Below are positions 15,992-24,195 of a DNA stretch of 64,000 bases, in pieces (position 1 is the stretch's first letter; each line of letters starts with the position of its first letter). A program made the position numbers and the translations under genes. The notes beneath the pieces were generated by a model. The model ran no database searches. It was given only the letters and a program-made list of their open reading frames with translations, and was not told the DNA's origin. Source of the DNA: Anaerolineae bacterium (GTDB lineage: Bacteria; Chloroflexota; Anaerolineae; Aggregatilineales; J027); the NCBI GenBank assembly GCA_008933735.1, contig WBUL01000011.1, forward strand, positions 62,001 to 126,000. Direction: 5' to 3'.

Positions 15992-16864
15992 ATGCGTAAG
16001 TTCTTGGTTCTTATTCTCGCCCTCGTGATGATGCTTGTGCCGATGGTACAGGCGCAGGAGGAAGTCGAAGTTCCGGAAGTCGTCGTTGAGCGCATCATGG
16101 AATACGGCGAACTGATTCCCGAACTCGACCATTACAACACCGTCAGCCTGGATGATTTCATCGTCATGCTGGCAGAAGAGGAAATTACCATTCTTGATGT
16201 GCGCGAAGACGCCGAAGTAGAAGAAACTGGGGTGATTGAAGGCTCAGTTCATATCCCCCTGCGGACGCTGGGTGAAAATCTGGACAAACTGCCTGACCAG
16301 GAAGCCAAAATTGTGGTGGTGTGCAAGGGTGGCTTCCGTGCGACCATCGGGATGACAGCGCTGCACATACTGGGTTACGAGAATGCCTTTGTGCTGGTTG
16401 GTGGCTTCGATGCCTGGGTGGCGGAAGACCTGGATGTGGTCGATGCCCCGGTCGAAGTTGAAGCGGCTGAAGTTCCCGAAGCGATTGATCCCGAATTGAT
16501 GGAATATGTGGCCGAATATTTGATGAATCTGCCTGAAAACTGGGGCGGGGTAAAAGCGGCTGACCTGAACATCGAACTGATTGAAAATCCCCCCGACTAC
16601 CTGTATGACGTTCGCAGTGCTGAAGAATGGGCAGATCCTGGTTACATTGAGGGGGCTTCCCACGTGTGGATTAATGAATTTATCCCCATGATGGAAGAAT
16701 GGCCCACCGAAAAAGACGCTAATATCGTGATTTACTGCGCCAGCGGTTATCGGGGTGGGATTGCCAGCACCGTAATGGGGCTGTTGGGCTACACCAATGT
16801 TCGCAATCTGAGTGGTGGAACCAAGGCCTGGGTGGCGGCGGAACTTCCGCTCGTTCAACCGTAA
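15992..16864 (+). CDS. Exported tandem rhodanese (sulfurtransferase)
   Basis: Rhodaneses move sulfane sulfur via an active-site cysteine persulfide. The 290-residue product has a signal peptide (residues 1-21, FLVLILALVMMLVPMVQA) and two rhodanese domains. Domain 1 (about 48-145) has the loop CKGGFR with Cys111. Domain 2 (about 180-288) has CASGYR with Cys249. Both loops start with the catalytic Cys, so both domains may be active. The ATG at 15992 follows AAGGAG. It lies 58 bases after the cytochrome gene in the same direction, suggesting a shared extracytoplasmic sulfur or thiosulfate pathway. Confidence 0.9.
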   Translation: MRKFLVLILALVMMLVPMVQAQEEVEVPEVVVERIMEYGELIPELDHYNTVSLDDFIVMLAEEEITILDVREDAEVEETGVIEGSVHIPLRTLGENLDKLPDQEAKIVVVCKGGFRATIGMTALHILGYENAFVLVGGFDAWVAEDLDVVDAPVEVEAAEVPEAIDPELMEYVAEYLMNLPENWGGVKAADLNIELIENPPDYLYDVRSAEEWADPGYIEGASHVWINEFIPMMEEWPTEKDANIVIYCASGYRGGIASTVMGLLGYTNVRNLSGGTKAWVAAELPLVQP

Positions 16865-16893
16865 ATCTTCATTCCTTTCCAACTAGAGTCAAA

Positions 16894-16924
16894 GTCCTGC
16901 CAGCAGACCCCGGCAGGGCTTTTC
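16894..16924 (+). terminator. Rho-independent terminator after the rhodanese gene
   Basis: GTCCTGCC (16894-16901) pairs with GGCAGGGC (16912-16919) with one G-U pair and a 10-base loop, followed by TTTT. It lies 30 bases after the stop codon and ends the cytochrome-rhodanese operon. Confidence 0.7.
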
Positions 16925-17240
16925 TATCTCCTCTATAATGAATAAAACATGAGATCACAGCCATGAGTGATACTGCCCGCATGTTGGAATATGGCAAAGC
17001 CCATGCCGCAGCCGTTGGTTTACGGCAAAAGCCCTGCCAATGATTCTTTATAATCGCGTCCTATGTCTGGGGATCGTTGAACTCGTGACCCAAGAAATCA
17101 TCAGCGAGCTGGTCAGCCCCGATGCTGTCCATGCTCACCTCGCTAAAACCGAATCAATCCTATTTAAACCTGATACGCCTGGGATTCCGACTTGCTTACC
17201 AATGTCCCAATTATGAAGTCGTGATATAGGAGGAGAAGAT
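16925..17240 (+). other. Intergenic stretch with a small unsupported ORF
   Basis: The region holds ATG frames at 16963 (26 codons) and 17040-17216 (58 codons, with ELVTQEIISELVSPDAVHAHLAKTE). The second has a coding-like amphipathic composition but no recognisable family and no ribosome-binding site. The two short frames overlap in different phases, suggesting a decayed gene. The last bases carry the AGGAGGAG ribosome-binding site of the DinB-like gene. Confidence 0.3.
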
Positions 17241-17726
17241 ATGAACACAGTCGATATTCTCAAAAATGGGCACCTCACCGTCCTCAGAACCGTTGACGGA
17301 CTGCCAGATCACACCTGGGAAATGGGTGGTGTCTGCGGCGTCTGGTCGGTAAAAGATATTCTGGCACATCTGGCCTCATTTGAGCATGTGCTGGAGGACC
17401 TTCTCAACCACCTGCTGGACAACAGCGCCGCTACCCCGACGCTGAATCGCATGATAGAAACGGGAGATGATTTTAATGATCTGGAAGTCGCCCGTTATAA
17501 CGGGCAGTCGTCAGCAGACATATGGCGTGATTACCGGGTCACCTGCGAAAAAACACTGACTCTGGCGGAAAAAATCCCTGCCGAACAATGGCGTCAAAAT
17601 GGTGTGCTGCCCTGGTATGGGGAAATTTATGATTTAGATGACTTTATTGTCTATACATTTTATGGGCACAAACGCGAGCACTGTGCTCAGATCAATGTCT
17701 TCAAAGACAGTTTGAAAGGACGCTGA
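17241..17726 (+). CDS. DinB-superfamily protein
   Basis: The 161-residue protein has the DinB/ClbS-like four-helix pattern with the family marker VWSVKDILAHLASFE near residues 34-48 and a C-terminal helix with YGHKREHCAQI. Candidate metal-binding histidines are in HLASFEH and at GHKREH. Members of the superfamily are metal-dependent thiol transferases or hydrolases in stress responses, and many have no known function. An AGGAGGAG lies seven bases before the ATG. It converges with rodA, with only 14 bases between stops. The specific activity cannot be assigned. Confidence 0.75.
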   Translation: MNTVDILKNGHLTVLRTVDGLPDHTWEMGGVCGVWSVKDILAHLASFEHVLEDLLNHLLDNSAATPTLNRMIETGDDFNDLEVARYNGQSSADIWRDYRVTCEKTLTLAEKIPAEQWRQNGVLPWYGEIYDLDDFIVYTFYGHKREHCAQINVFKDSLKGR

Positions 17727-17740
17727 GGGAGCCGGGCTGC

Positions 17741-18919
17741 TTACAGGGGTTTTTCCTGGGCGACGGCACTCTTGCGGCGCATATTGACACTTTCGACCAG
17801 GCCAATCCCAAACAGCAGCGAAAACAGGGAGGTACCACCCGAACTTACGAACGGCAGCGTAAGGCCGGTCACAGGCAGCAGTGCCAGATTCATCCCGACG
17901 GCGGTCACAGTTTGGAAGAAAATCACGCTGGCGACTCCGTAACAAATCAGGCTGCCCAGCGGATCACGTGCCAGCAGTCCTGCCCGTGTGATGCGGAATA
18001 ACGTCAGTGCCATTAAGCCGAGCACCGAAACCCCGCCCACAAATCCTGCCTCATGAGCAATCACGCTGAAGATAAAATCGGTATGGCGCACACGTAAAAA
18101 ACGCCCCTGGGTCTGGCTGCCGTTCGCGTAACCTTTACCGAGGAAACCGCCCGATCCCACACTGATGAGCGACTGGTCAACGTTAAACTGGGCGTCTTTA
18201 TCCCCTTCAGGGTTAATGAAGGTCAGAATGCGGGAGCGCTGGTAGGCTTCCATCTGCGACCATAAGAGCGGCAGCAAGACCAGCACCACCACGGCCAGAA
18301 CGACAATATGGCGGACACGCAGTCCTGCGCCCCAGATCATGGTCAACCAGATGATACCAAAAGCAATCGTGTTTCCCAGATTAGGTTGGCTGAAAATCAA
18401 CGACATCGGCAGTGCGATATACATCAGCGACGCCATAACGGTGCGAAAACTGCCAAGCTGCTCGTAGTGTTTCGCCAGATGAGCGCCCAACGCGATGATA
18501 ATAAGCATTTTCCCGATTTCAGACGGTTGGATCGGGATGCCGACATTCAGCCAGCGTTGTGCCCCCGCCCCGCCTACCTGTCCCGCAATCGCTACCAGCG
18601 CCAGGGCAAACACCAGAAAACCGTAAATATAGTGCTGCAAGGCGCCCAGCAGACGGTAATCAATGGCCGCAACCAGAAACATGACCACGAAACCCAGCAC
18701 GGCATACACAATCTGGCTCTGTACCCGCCCCTGTAAGTCCGTATCAACGGCGCCAAGGGTGGCACTCCGGATAAACAAAATGCCCAGCAGCACCAGCAGG
18801 AAAACACTGCCAAGCAGTGCCCAATCGAATTTCTGCCAGACTCGGAGCGTGGAACTCTGCGCGACGCGGTTTGCGGGTTGTGCGGGTGTGGAAGCTGTCC
18901 AGGGGTCGTATCTTGCCAT
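17741..18919 (-). CDS. rodA: RodA/FtsW-family peptidoglycan glycosyltransferase
   Basis: SEDS-family glycosyltransferases polymerise lipid II; RodA works with PBP2 during cell elongation. The 392-residue product is a polytopic membrane protein with about ten hydrophobic segments, an N-terminal cytoplasmic stretch of about 35 residues, and the conserved C-terminal signature PVTGLTLPFVSSGGTS. The GKGYANGSQTQ and DFIFSVIAHEAGFVG stretches are typical of RodA. It is separated from the mre-mrdA-min cluster at 50-57 kb, so here rodA is not in the elongasome operon. RodA rather than FtsW is favoured by overall pattern only. Confidence 0.88.
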   Translation of the reverse strand: MARYDPWTASTPAQPANRVAQSSTLRVWQKFDWALLGSVFLLVLLGILFIRSATLGAVDTDLQGRVQSQIVYAVLGFVVMFLVAAIDYRLLGALQHYIYGFLVFALALVAIAGQVGGAGAQRWLNVGIPIQPSEIGKMLIIIALGAHLAKHYEQLGSFRTVMASLMYIALPMSLIFSQPNLGNTIAFGIIWLTMIWGAGLRVRHIVVLAVVVLVLLPLLWSQMEAYQRSRILTFINPEGDKDAQFNVDQSLISVGSGGFLGKGYANGSQTQGRFLRVRHTDFIFSVIAHEAGFVGGVSVLGLMALTLFRITRAGLLARDPLGSLICYGVASVIFFQTVTAVGMNLALLPVTGLTLPFVSSGGTSLFSLLFGIGLVESVNMRRKSAVAQEKPL

Positions 18920-19028
18920 GCGGAAATTATAAAAAAATTACATCCCGCTTCGCAACCGCCGATTTCAGGCGTGGGCAAGCTGCCTCCTCCTGCTGCCTAA
19001 TTGCCAAGCGTTGAGGAATAGTCGATTG

Positions 19029-19053
19029 CAGGGGCGGGCAGAACCCACCCCTG
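19029..19053 (-). terminator. Hairpin after the first substrate-binding protein gene
   Basis: CAGGGGCGGG (19029-19038) and CCCACCCCTG (19044-19053) form a 10-bp stem with one G-U pair and a 5-base loop, 13 bases downstream of the minus-strand stop at 19066. There is no clear T run, so termination may be weak. Confidence 0.4.
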
Positions 19054-19065
19054 ACTGTGAAAATG

Positions 19066-20379
19066 CTACGGCACATCTGCCCCACCCGGTTTGAGGTCAG
19101 GGGTTTCGACCCACTCGGTCAGCGGCGTGACTTGTGGGGTAAGTCCGGCGTCAGTCTCCAGAAATTCAATTGTACCGATGCGGGTCAGATTGGGGGAACG
19201 ACGTGTTTCATCAAAGCTGAAACTCAACAGCCCATCCAATCCACTGAAGGTCATGCCGCTGGTCAGCGTTTCGTAAATCGCAGTTCCATCCAGGTTGTCC
19301 AATCCACCAGCGTGATTAATCGACGCGGTGATAATCTGGTTATACAAATCTGCGGCAGCCCACGCCAGCAGATATGCAATGTTACGGAGTTCAAACGCGC
19401 CCTCCGGGTCAGCCGAGAGTCGTTTTTCAGCCCATTTCTGAGTGACGATCTGCACTCCAGGGTGACTTAATTCATCCCACCAGCGATAGGGAAGCTGCCC
19501 GATTATCCCTGCCGTCGCCTCACCGCCCAAACGAATGACCGACGTATCGACGACCCAATTCGGCCCGGCGACGAGGACTTTACCCTGCATCCCCAGCGTC
19601 TCTAACGTGGTCGCTACCTGTGCCGGACCCGATGCCAGACTCGTGGTATAAATAATATTGGCGCCCTTGTCCAGAATCGTCTGTACCTGGGTGGTAATAT
19701 CCGGCAATCCGGGGAAGAAATATGCCGCGCCCGCATAGCCGACGCCGACGCTTTCGCAATAGGCGCGTGTTTCAGGTCTGTCACTGGCCTCGCCAACCGC
19801 CCCCAGCCAGCTTACGTGACCGATCACCGGATCGCCCTCAATGCCAAACCGTGCCCAGTTTTCGCTGATGTAATCGCAGAACGCGCCCAACTGATCCTCG
19901 TAGAGGGGGGTGACGGCAAAGACCCAACCGGGGTCATCACCGTTATCGCCATACAGTCCTTTAACACTTCCTGTTGACGCAATTATCGGGATTTTCTTCT
20001 CCTCGGCCTGCTCCCGCAGCAGTTCGCTGTCCTCGGTGAGAATCACGATAATCACATCGGCATCGTCCCGTGAGCTAAAATCATCCCAGGCGGCTTGCGC
20101 GGCTTCTCGGTCACCGGCAGTATCGCGGCTTTCGATAATGATTTCCGCCCCACAGATGCCCCCATTCGCGTTCAGATATTCAATCGCGTCCTCAAAACCT
20201 GCTACCACTGGCAGCGTGATAAAGGTATACACACCACTGAGGTCGCCAAAATAATAAAATTTGATGGTTTCTCCGGTGAGGTCATATTCACACGCAATCG
20301 CGCCGGCCTCCTGAGCACGGACGGGAATTAAACTCAGGAACAGCAGCAGAATCAGCATTCCTCTAAGATAACGGATCAT
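19066..20379 (-). CDS. Branched-chain-amino-acid-type (LivK/periplasmic_binding_6) substrate-binding protein
   Basis: The 437-residue protein has a signal peptide (MLILLLFLSLIPVRAQ) and a type I periplasmic-binding fold with the FGDLSGVY start, GGICGAEI near 75 and the STGSVKGLYG segment. LivK-type proteins bind amino acids, urea or amides for ABC import or for sensing. No permease or ATPase genes are near, so it is an orphan binding protein or a sensor. The protein at 47624-48928 is a clear paralogue, sharing FCDYISENWA, FGIEGDPVIGHVS, the YAGA..FFPG region and a C-terminal DLKPGGADV. The ATG follows GAGGAAG five bases upstream. Confidence 0.85.
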   Translation of the reverse strand: MIRYLRGMLILLLFLSLIPVRAQEAGAIACEYDLTGETIKFYYFGDLSGVYTFITLPVVAGFEDAIEYLNANGGICGAEIIIESRDTAGDREAAQAAWDDFSSRDDADVIIVILTEDSELLREQAEEKKIPIIASTGSVKGLYGDNGDDPGWVFAVTPLYEDQLGAFCDYISENWARFGIEGDPVIGHVSWLGAVGEASDRPETRAYCESVGVGYAGAAYFFPGLPDITTQVQTILDKGANIIYTTSLASGPAQVATTLETLGMQGKVLVAGPNWVVDTSVIRLGGEATAGIIGQLPYRWWDELSHPGVQIVTQKWAEKRLSADPEGAFELRNIAYLLAWAAADLYNQIITASINHAGGLDNLDGTAIYETLTSGMTFSGLDGLLSFSFDETRRSPNLTRIGTIEFLETDAGLTPQVTPLTEWVETPDLKPGGADVP

Positions 20380-20494
20380 CGATGCTTCCTCTCTAATGTG
20401 ACTTGATTTAAAACACCAGTGATTGTACGCGGTTTCTGCCTTGATAAAACCGGTTTCCTGTTCTACGCTTCCCTAAAAAATTGGGTAAATCCTC

Positions 20495-21835
20495 ATGAAA
20501 CTTGCGATACTGGGTGGGGGCGGGGTACGCACCCCACAGTTGATCCCCTCACTGATACGCCGGGCTGAAAAACTGGAGCTGCAAGAAGTCTGGCTCATGG
20601 ATAACGATGCCAACAAACTGGCCTTAATCGGGCGGCTGTGCCAGCAGCTAGCCGAAAATGCCCCTTTTAAAGTCGTCCTCAGCACCGACGCCCGTGAAAC
20701 CCTGACCAACGCACAGCATGTCATCACCGCGATCCGTCCTGGCCTGGAACAAGGCCGGGTAACCGATGAGAAAATTGCCTTCCGGCATGGCGTGCTGGGG
20801 CAAGAAACAACCGGGGCGGCAGGGTTTGCAATGGCGATGCGGAGCATCCCTGCGATTCTGGACTATGCGCGGCTGCTGCAAGAAGTCGGTGCGCCGGGGG
20901 CATGGCTCTACAATTTCACCAATCCTGCGGGATTGGTCGCACAAGCACTTCATGATTCGGGAATTGAGCGTGTAGCAGGAATTTGTGACAGCGCCAACGG
21001 TGCCCAGCACGCTGCCAGCCGCTATTTAAATGTCCCCTTGGAAAGGGTGCGGCATGAAGTGTACGGCTTGAATCACCTTTCCTGGACGCGCAAAGTGGAA
21101 GTCGATGGCGAAGATGTGCTGCCCGCGCTTTTGGGGGATACAACCTTCATTCAGTCCACCCACATGGGAATGTTTGATAGGGGCTTACGCGAATGGCAGA
21201 GCGCGTTCCTCAATGAATATCTCCATTATTATTATCATCGGGACGAGGCACTGGCGGCGCTGCTCAGGAAGCCGGAAACACGCGGCGAACAGGTGCTGCG
21301 CCTTACCACAGAGCTCCTGTCACAGCTCAAGTCCGCCCAACCCGAACATCATCTGGAGATTTATCACAGGCTGATGGAACAGCGCAGTGCAACCTATATG
21401 GCGCACGCACGGGATGATGCCGTCCGCCCCGAAATCCCTTCGGCTGATGTCGATGATGAAGGTTACGCAGGTGTCGCGCTGGGCTGTGTGGAGGCAATTG
21501 CGACAAACACCCCGCATTACACCGGATTAAACGTGCCCAACAACGGCGCCATCAACGGGATGGACATGGATGATGTCGTCGAAGTAAGCTGCTGGGTGGA
21601 TGCGTCTGGCGTGCGGCCTGTTCCCATTGGGGCAATCCCTGAACACGTGTACATGCTGATGCGGCAGGTGAAACTGTATGAACGGCTGGCGGTGCAGGCT
21701 ATTCTGACCCGTTCACGCAAAACAGCCGCCGAAGCCCTGACCGTTCATCCCCTGGTTGGTTCTTACCCCACTGCACGGGCACTGGTGGATGAGTTTATCT
21801 CGGCCCATCAGAATCTGGTTGGAGATTGGCGATAG
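20495..21835 (+). CDS. Glycoside hydrolase family 4 protein
   Basis: GH4 enzymes cleave glycosides by an NAD- and Mn-dependent redox mechanism. The 446-residue protein has the N-terminal dinucleotide site (LGGGGVRTPQL, residues 6-16), NPAG at 143-146, Cys164 in GICDSANG and His194 in GLNHLSW as the metal-binding pair, consistent with the 6-phospho-glucosidase branch. Whether the substrate is phosphorylated is not clear, since no PTS genes are present in the window. The ATG at 20495 starts directly on the dinucleotide-binding strand. It is followed after 125 bases by phosphofructokinase, a plausible but unproven functional link. Confidence 0.85.
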   Translation: MKLAILGGGGVRTPQLIPSLIRRAEKLELQEVWLMDNDANKLALIGRLCQQLAENAPFKVVLSTDARETLTNAQHVITAIRPGLEQGRVTDEKIAFRHGVLGQETTGAAGFAMAMRSIPAILDYARLLQEVGAPGAWLYNFTNPAGLVAQALHDSGIERVAGICDSANGAQHAASRYLNVPLERVRHEVYGLNHLSWTRKVEVDGEDVLPALLGDTTFIQSTHMGMFDRGLREWQSAFLNEYLHYYYHRDEALAALLRKPETRGEQVLRLTTELLSQLKSAQPEHHLEIYHRLMEQRSATYMAHARDDAVRPEIPSADVDDEGYAGVALGCVEAIATNTPHYTGLNVPNNGAINGMDMDDVVEVSCWVDASGVRPVPIGAIPEHVYMLMRQVKLYERLAVQAILTRSRKTAAEALTVHPLVGSYPTARALVDEFISAHQNLVGDWR

Positions 21836-21960
21836 CTTAACGGCACGCTGTCCATGTTATCATGTGACTATCTGCGGATTTCGTCAGGACAGCCACCACT
21901 ATCCAAGACAGGCTCCCTGAGATAAAAAAGAGACGAATAGAGATGCAGGGACGTTAAGGC

Positions 21961-24186
21961 ATGTTATCCGAAAAATCAAAGACGCTTGCCGTTTTAACCA
22001 GCGGCGGCGACTCACAGGGAATGAACGCTGCACTGCGAGCTATTGTTCGCACGGCGCTTGATCGTGGTGTAGAGATTTATGCCATTTACGAAGGTTATCA
22101 GGGTATGGTCGATGGTGGTGATAACATTCGGAAAATGGCGTGGGATTCGGTAGGTGGGATCCTGCACCAGGGGGGAACAGTGATCGGCTCTGCCCGGTGC
22201 AAAGAATTCCGCACCCGCGAAGGTCGCCGCCAGGCCGCCTATAATCTTATCGCACATGGGATTAACAGTCTGGTCGTGATTGGAGGCGATGGCAGCCTGA
22301 CCGGAGCGAATATTTTCCGGCAGGAATGGACAGAACTGCTAAACGAACTGGTAGAACAGGGGGAAATTACCCGCGAAGTGGCGGATGCAAATCCTCATCT
22401 TGCGGTTGTGGGCTTGGTCGGCTCTATCGACAATGATATGTTTGGCACCGATATGACCATCGGGGCGGACACCGCACTGCATCGCATCGTGGAAGCGGTA
22501 GACGCGATTGTCAACACGGCCTCCAGCCACCAGCGCACATTTGTGATTGAAGTCATGGGACGGCATTGTGGTTATCTGGCGCTGGTCAGCGCCCTGGCGA
22601 CAGGCGCTGACTGGGTTTTGATCCCGGAAAGTCCGCCAAATGTCGAAAACTGGGAAAATAAGATGTGCGAGGTGCTGATGGAAGGCCGCCGCAGCGGACG
22701 GCGCAACAGCACCGTGATTGTTGCGGAAGGAGCCTGCGACATCAACGGAACGCCTATCACATCAGAGTACGTCAAAAAAGTGCTGGAAGAACGCCTGGGC
22801 GCAGACACCCGTGTGACTATCCTGGGTCATGTGCAGCGCGGCGGAGCGCCAAGTGCCTTTGACCGCAATCTGGGGACACTGCTTGGTCATGCGGCGGTGA
22901 ATTACATCCTGTCCGTGGATCCTTCCGCAGAACCGCAGCTTATCGGCTTTCACGAAAACAGCGTGACGCATGTTCCCTTAATGGACTGTGTGCAGAAAAC
23001 CCATCAGGTTGCTGAGCTTATTGCTGCAAAGGAATACAACAAGGCCATGGAGTTACGCGGGGCCAGTTTTAAGGAAATCTTCCGTACATTTCGCACGCTG
23101 GTTCGTGCCAAGCCACATCAGCACGAACACGACCAAGCGCCAAAACGCCTTGCCATTCTGTGCTCCGGAGCACCTGCACCGGGGATGAATACCGCTGCCT
23201 GGGTTGCGGTACGCCTGGGTCTTGATAAGGGATATATTGTCCTGGGCATTGAAAATGGCTTTGACGGTCTGATCGAAGGCCACATTCGAGAAATGGACTG
23301 GATGAGTGTCAATGGGTGGGCGTCGCGCGGCGGGGCTGAACTGGGAACACATCGCCGGATTCCCCAGGGCAAGGACTTTTACGCGATTGCACGCCATCTG
23401 GAACAGAATCAGGTTCAGGGACTGCTGATCGTAGGGGGATGGTCAGGTTATGAATCCGCGTATCAGATGCATATCCGTCGAGAGGAATTTCCTGCCTTTA
23501 ATATCCCGATGGTATGTCTGCCAGCCACGATCAATAACAATCTTCCCGGCACCGAATTGAGTGTAGGGGCAGATACCGCGCTCAACAACATTGTGGAGGC
23601 CGTCGATAAAATCAAACAATCAGCGGTCGCATCGCGGCGGTGTTTTGTCGTCGAGGTCATGGGGCGCTACTGTGGTTATCTGGCGCTCATGAGTGGGCTG
23701 GCGACGGGTGCGGAGCGCGTCTACCTGCACGAAGAAGGAGTCACCCTGCGTGATCTACAAAATGACGTAGAACTCCTGCTTTCCGGCTTCCGTCACAGCA
23801 AGCGGCTTGGGTTGATGCTTCGGAACGAAAGGGCCAATGAGCTGTACACCACCGCTTTTATGAGCGCCCTATTTGAAGAAGAAGGCAGCGACCTGTTCGA
23901 TGTACGGCAGGCTATTCTGGGACATTTGCAGCAGGGCGGCGACCCCTCGCCGTTTGATCGTAATATTGCGGCACGGCTGGCCGCACGCTGTGTCCAGTAC
24001 CTGGGCGAAAAAATGGAAGCCGAGGTATCGGACAGTGCCTTCATTGGAATGCTGACTGGCAAACTTCAGTTTACCCGTCTGGATGATTTCCAGCGTATGG
24101 TGGACTATAAGTACCAGCGCCCTAAGGAGCAGTGGTGGCTAAAATACCGGGAAATCGCCAAAGTTATGGCAAAACCATCGACATAA
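21961..24186 (+). CDS. pfkA: Tandem (eukaryote-type) 6-phosphofructokinase
   Basis: Phosphofructokinase phosphorylates fructose 6-phosphate in glycolysis. At 741 residues this is a fusion of two PFK units, unlike the usual 320-residue bacterial enzyme. The N-half keeps GGDGS (108-112), GSIDND (154-159) and EVMGRHCGYLAL. The C-half, from about residue 393, has GGWSGYES and PATINNNLPGTE in place of the catalytic GGDGS and TIDND, so it should be a regulatory pseudo-active half. GLVGSIDND, TDMTIG, DTRVTILGHVQRGG and the C-half PATxxNNxPG are phrases I know from animal and fungal PFK. The start ATG has only a weak upstream AAGG. Confidence 0.92.
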   Translation: MLSEKSKTLAVLTSGGDSQGMNAALRAIVRTALDRGVEIYAIYEGYQGMVDGGDNIRKMAWDSVGGILHQGGTVIGSARCKEFRTREGRRQAAYNLIAHGINSLVVIGGDGSLTGANIFRQEWTELLNELVEQGEITREVADANPHLAVVGLVGSIDNDMFGTDMTIGADTALHRIVEAVDAIVNTASSHQRTFVIEVMGRHCGYLALVSALATGADWVLIPESPPNVENWENKMCEVLMEGRRSGRRNSTVIVAEGACDINGTPITSEYVKKVLEERLGADTRVTILGHVQRGGAPSAFDRNLGTLLGHAAVNYILSVDPSAEPQLIGFHENSVTHVPLMDCVQKTHQVAELIAAKEYNKAMELRGASFKEIFRTFRTLVRAKPHQHEHDQAPKRLAILCSGAPAPGMNTAAWVAVRLGLDKGYIVLGIENGFDGLIEGHIREMDWMSVNGWASRGGAELGTHRRIPQGKDFYAIARHLEQNQVQGLLIVGGWSGYESAYQMHIRREEFPAFNIPMVCLPATINNNLPGTELSVGADTALNNIVEAVDKIKQSAVASRRCFVVEVMGRYCGYLALMSGLATGAERVYLHEEGVTLRDLQNDVELLLSGFRHSKRLGLMLRNERANELYTTAFMSALFEEEGSDLFDVRQAILGHLQQGGDPSPFDRNIAARLAARCVQYLGEKMEAEVSDSAFIGMLTGKLQFTRLDDFQRMVDYKYQRPKEQWWLKYREIAKVMAKPST

Positions 24187-24195
24187 GAGACCGAT

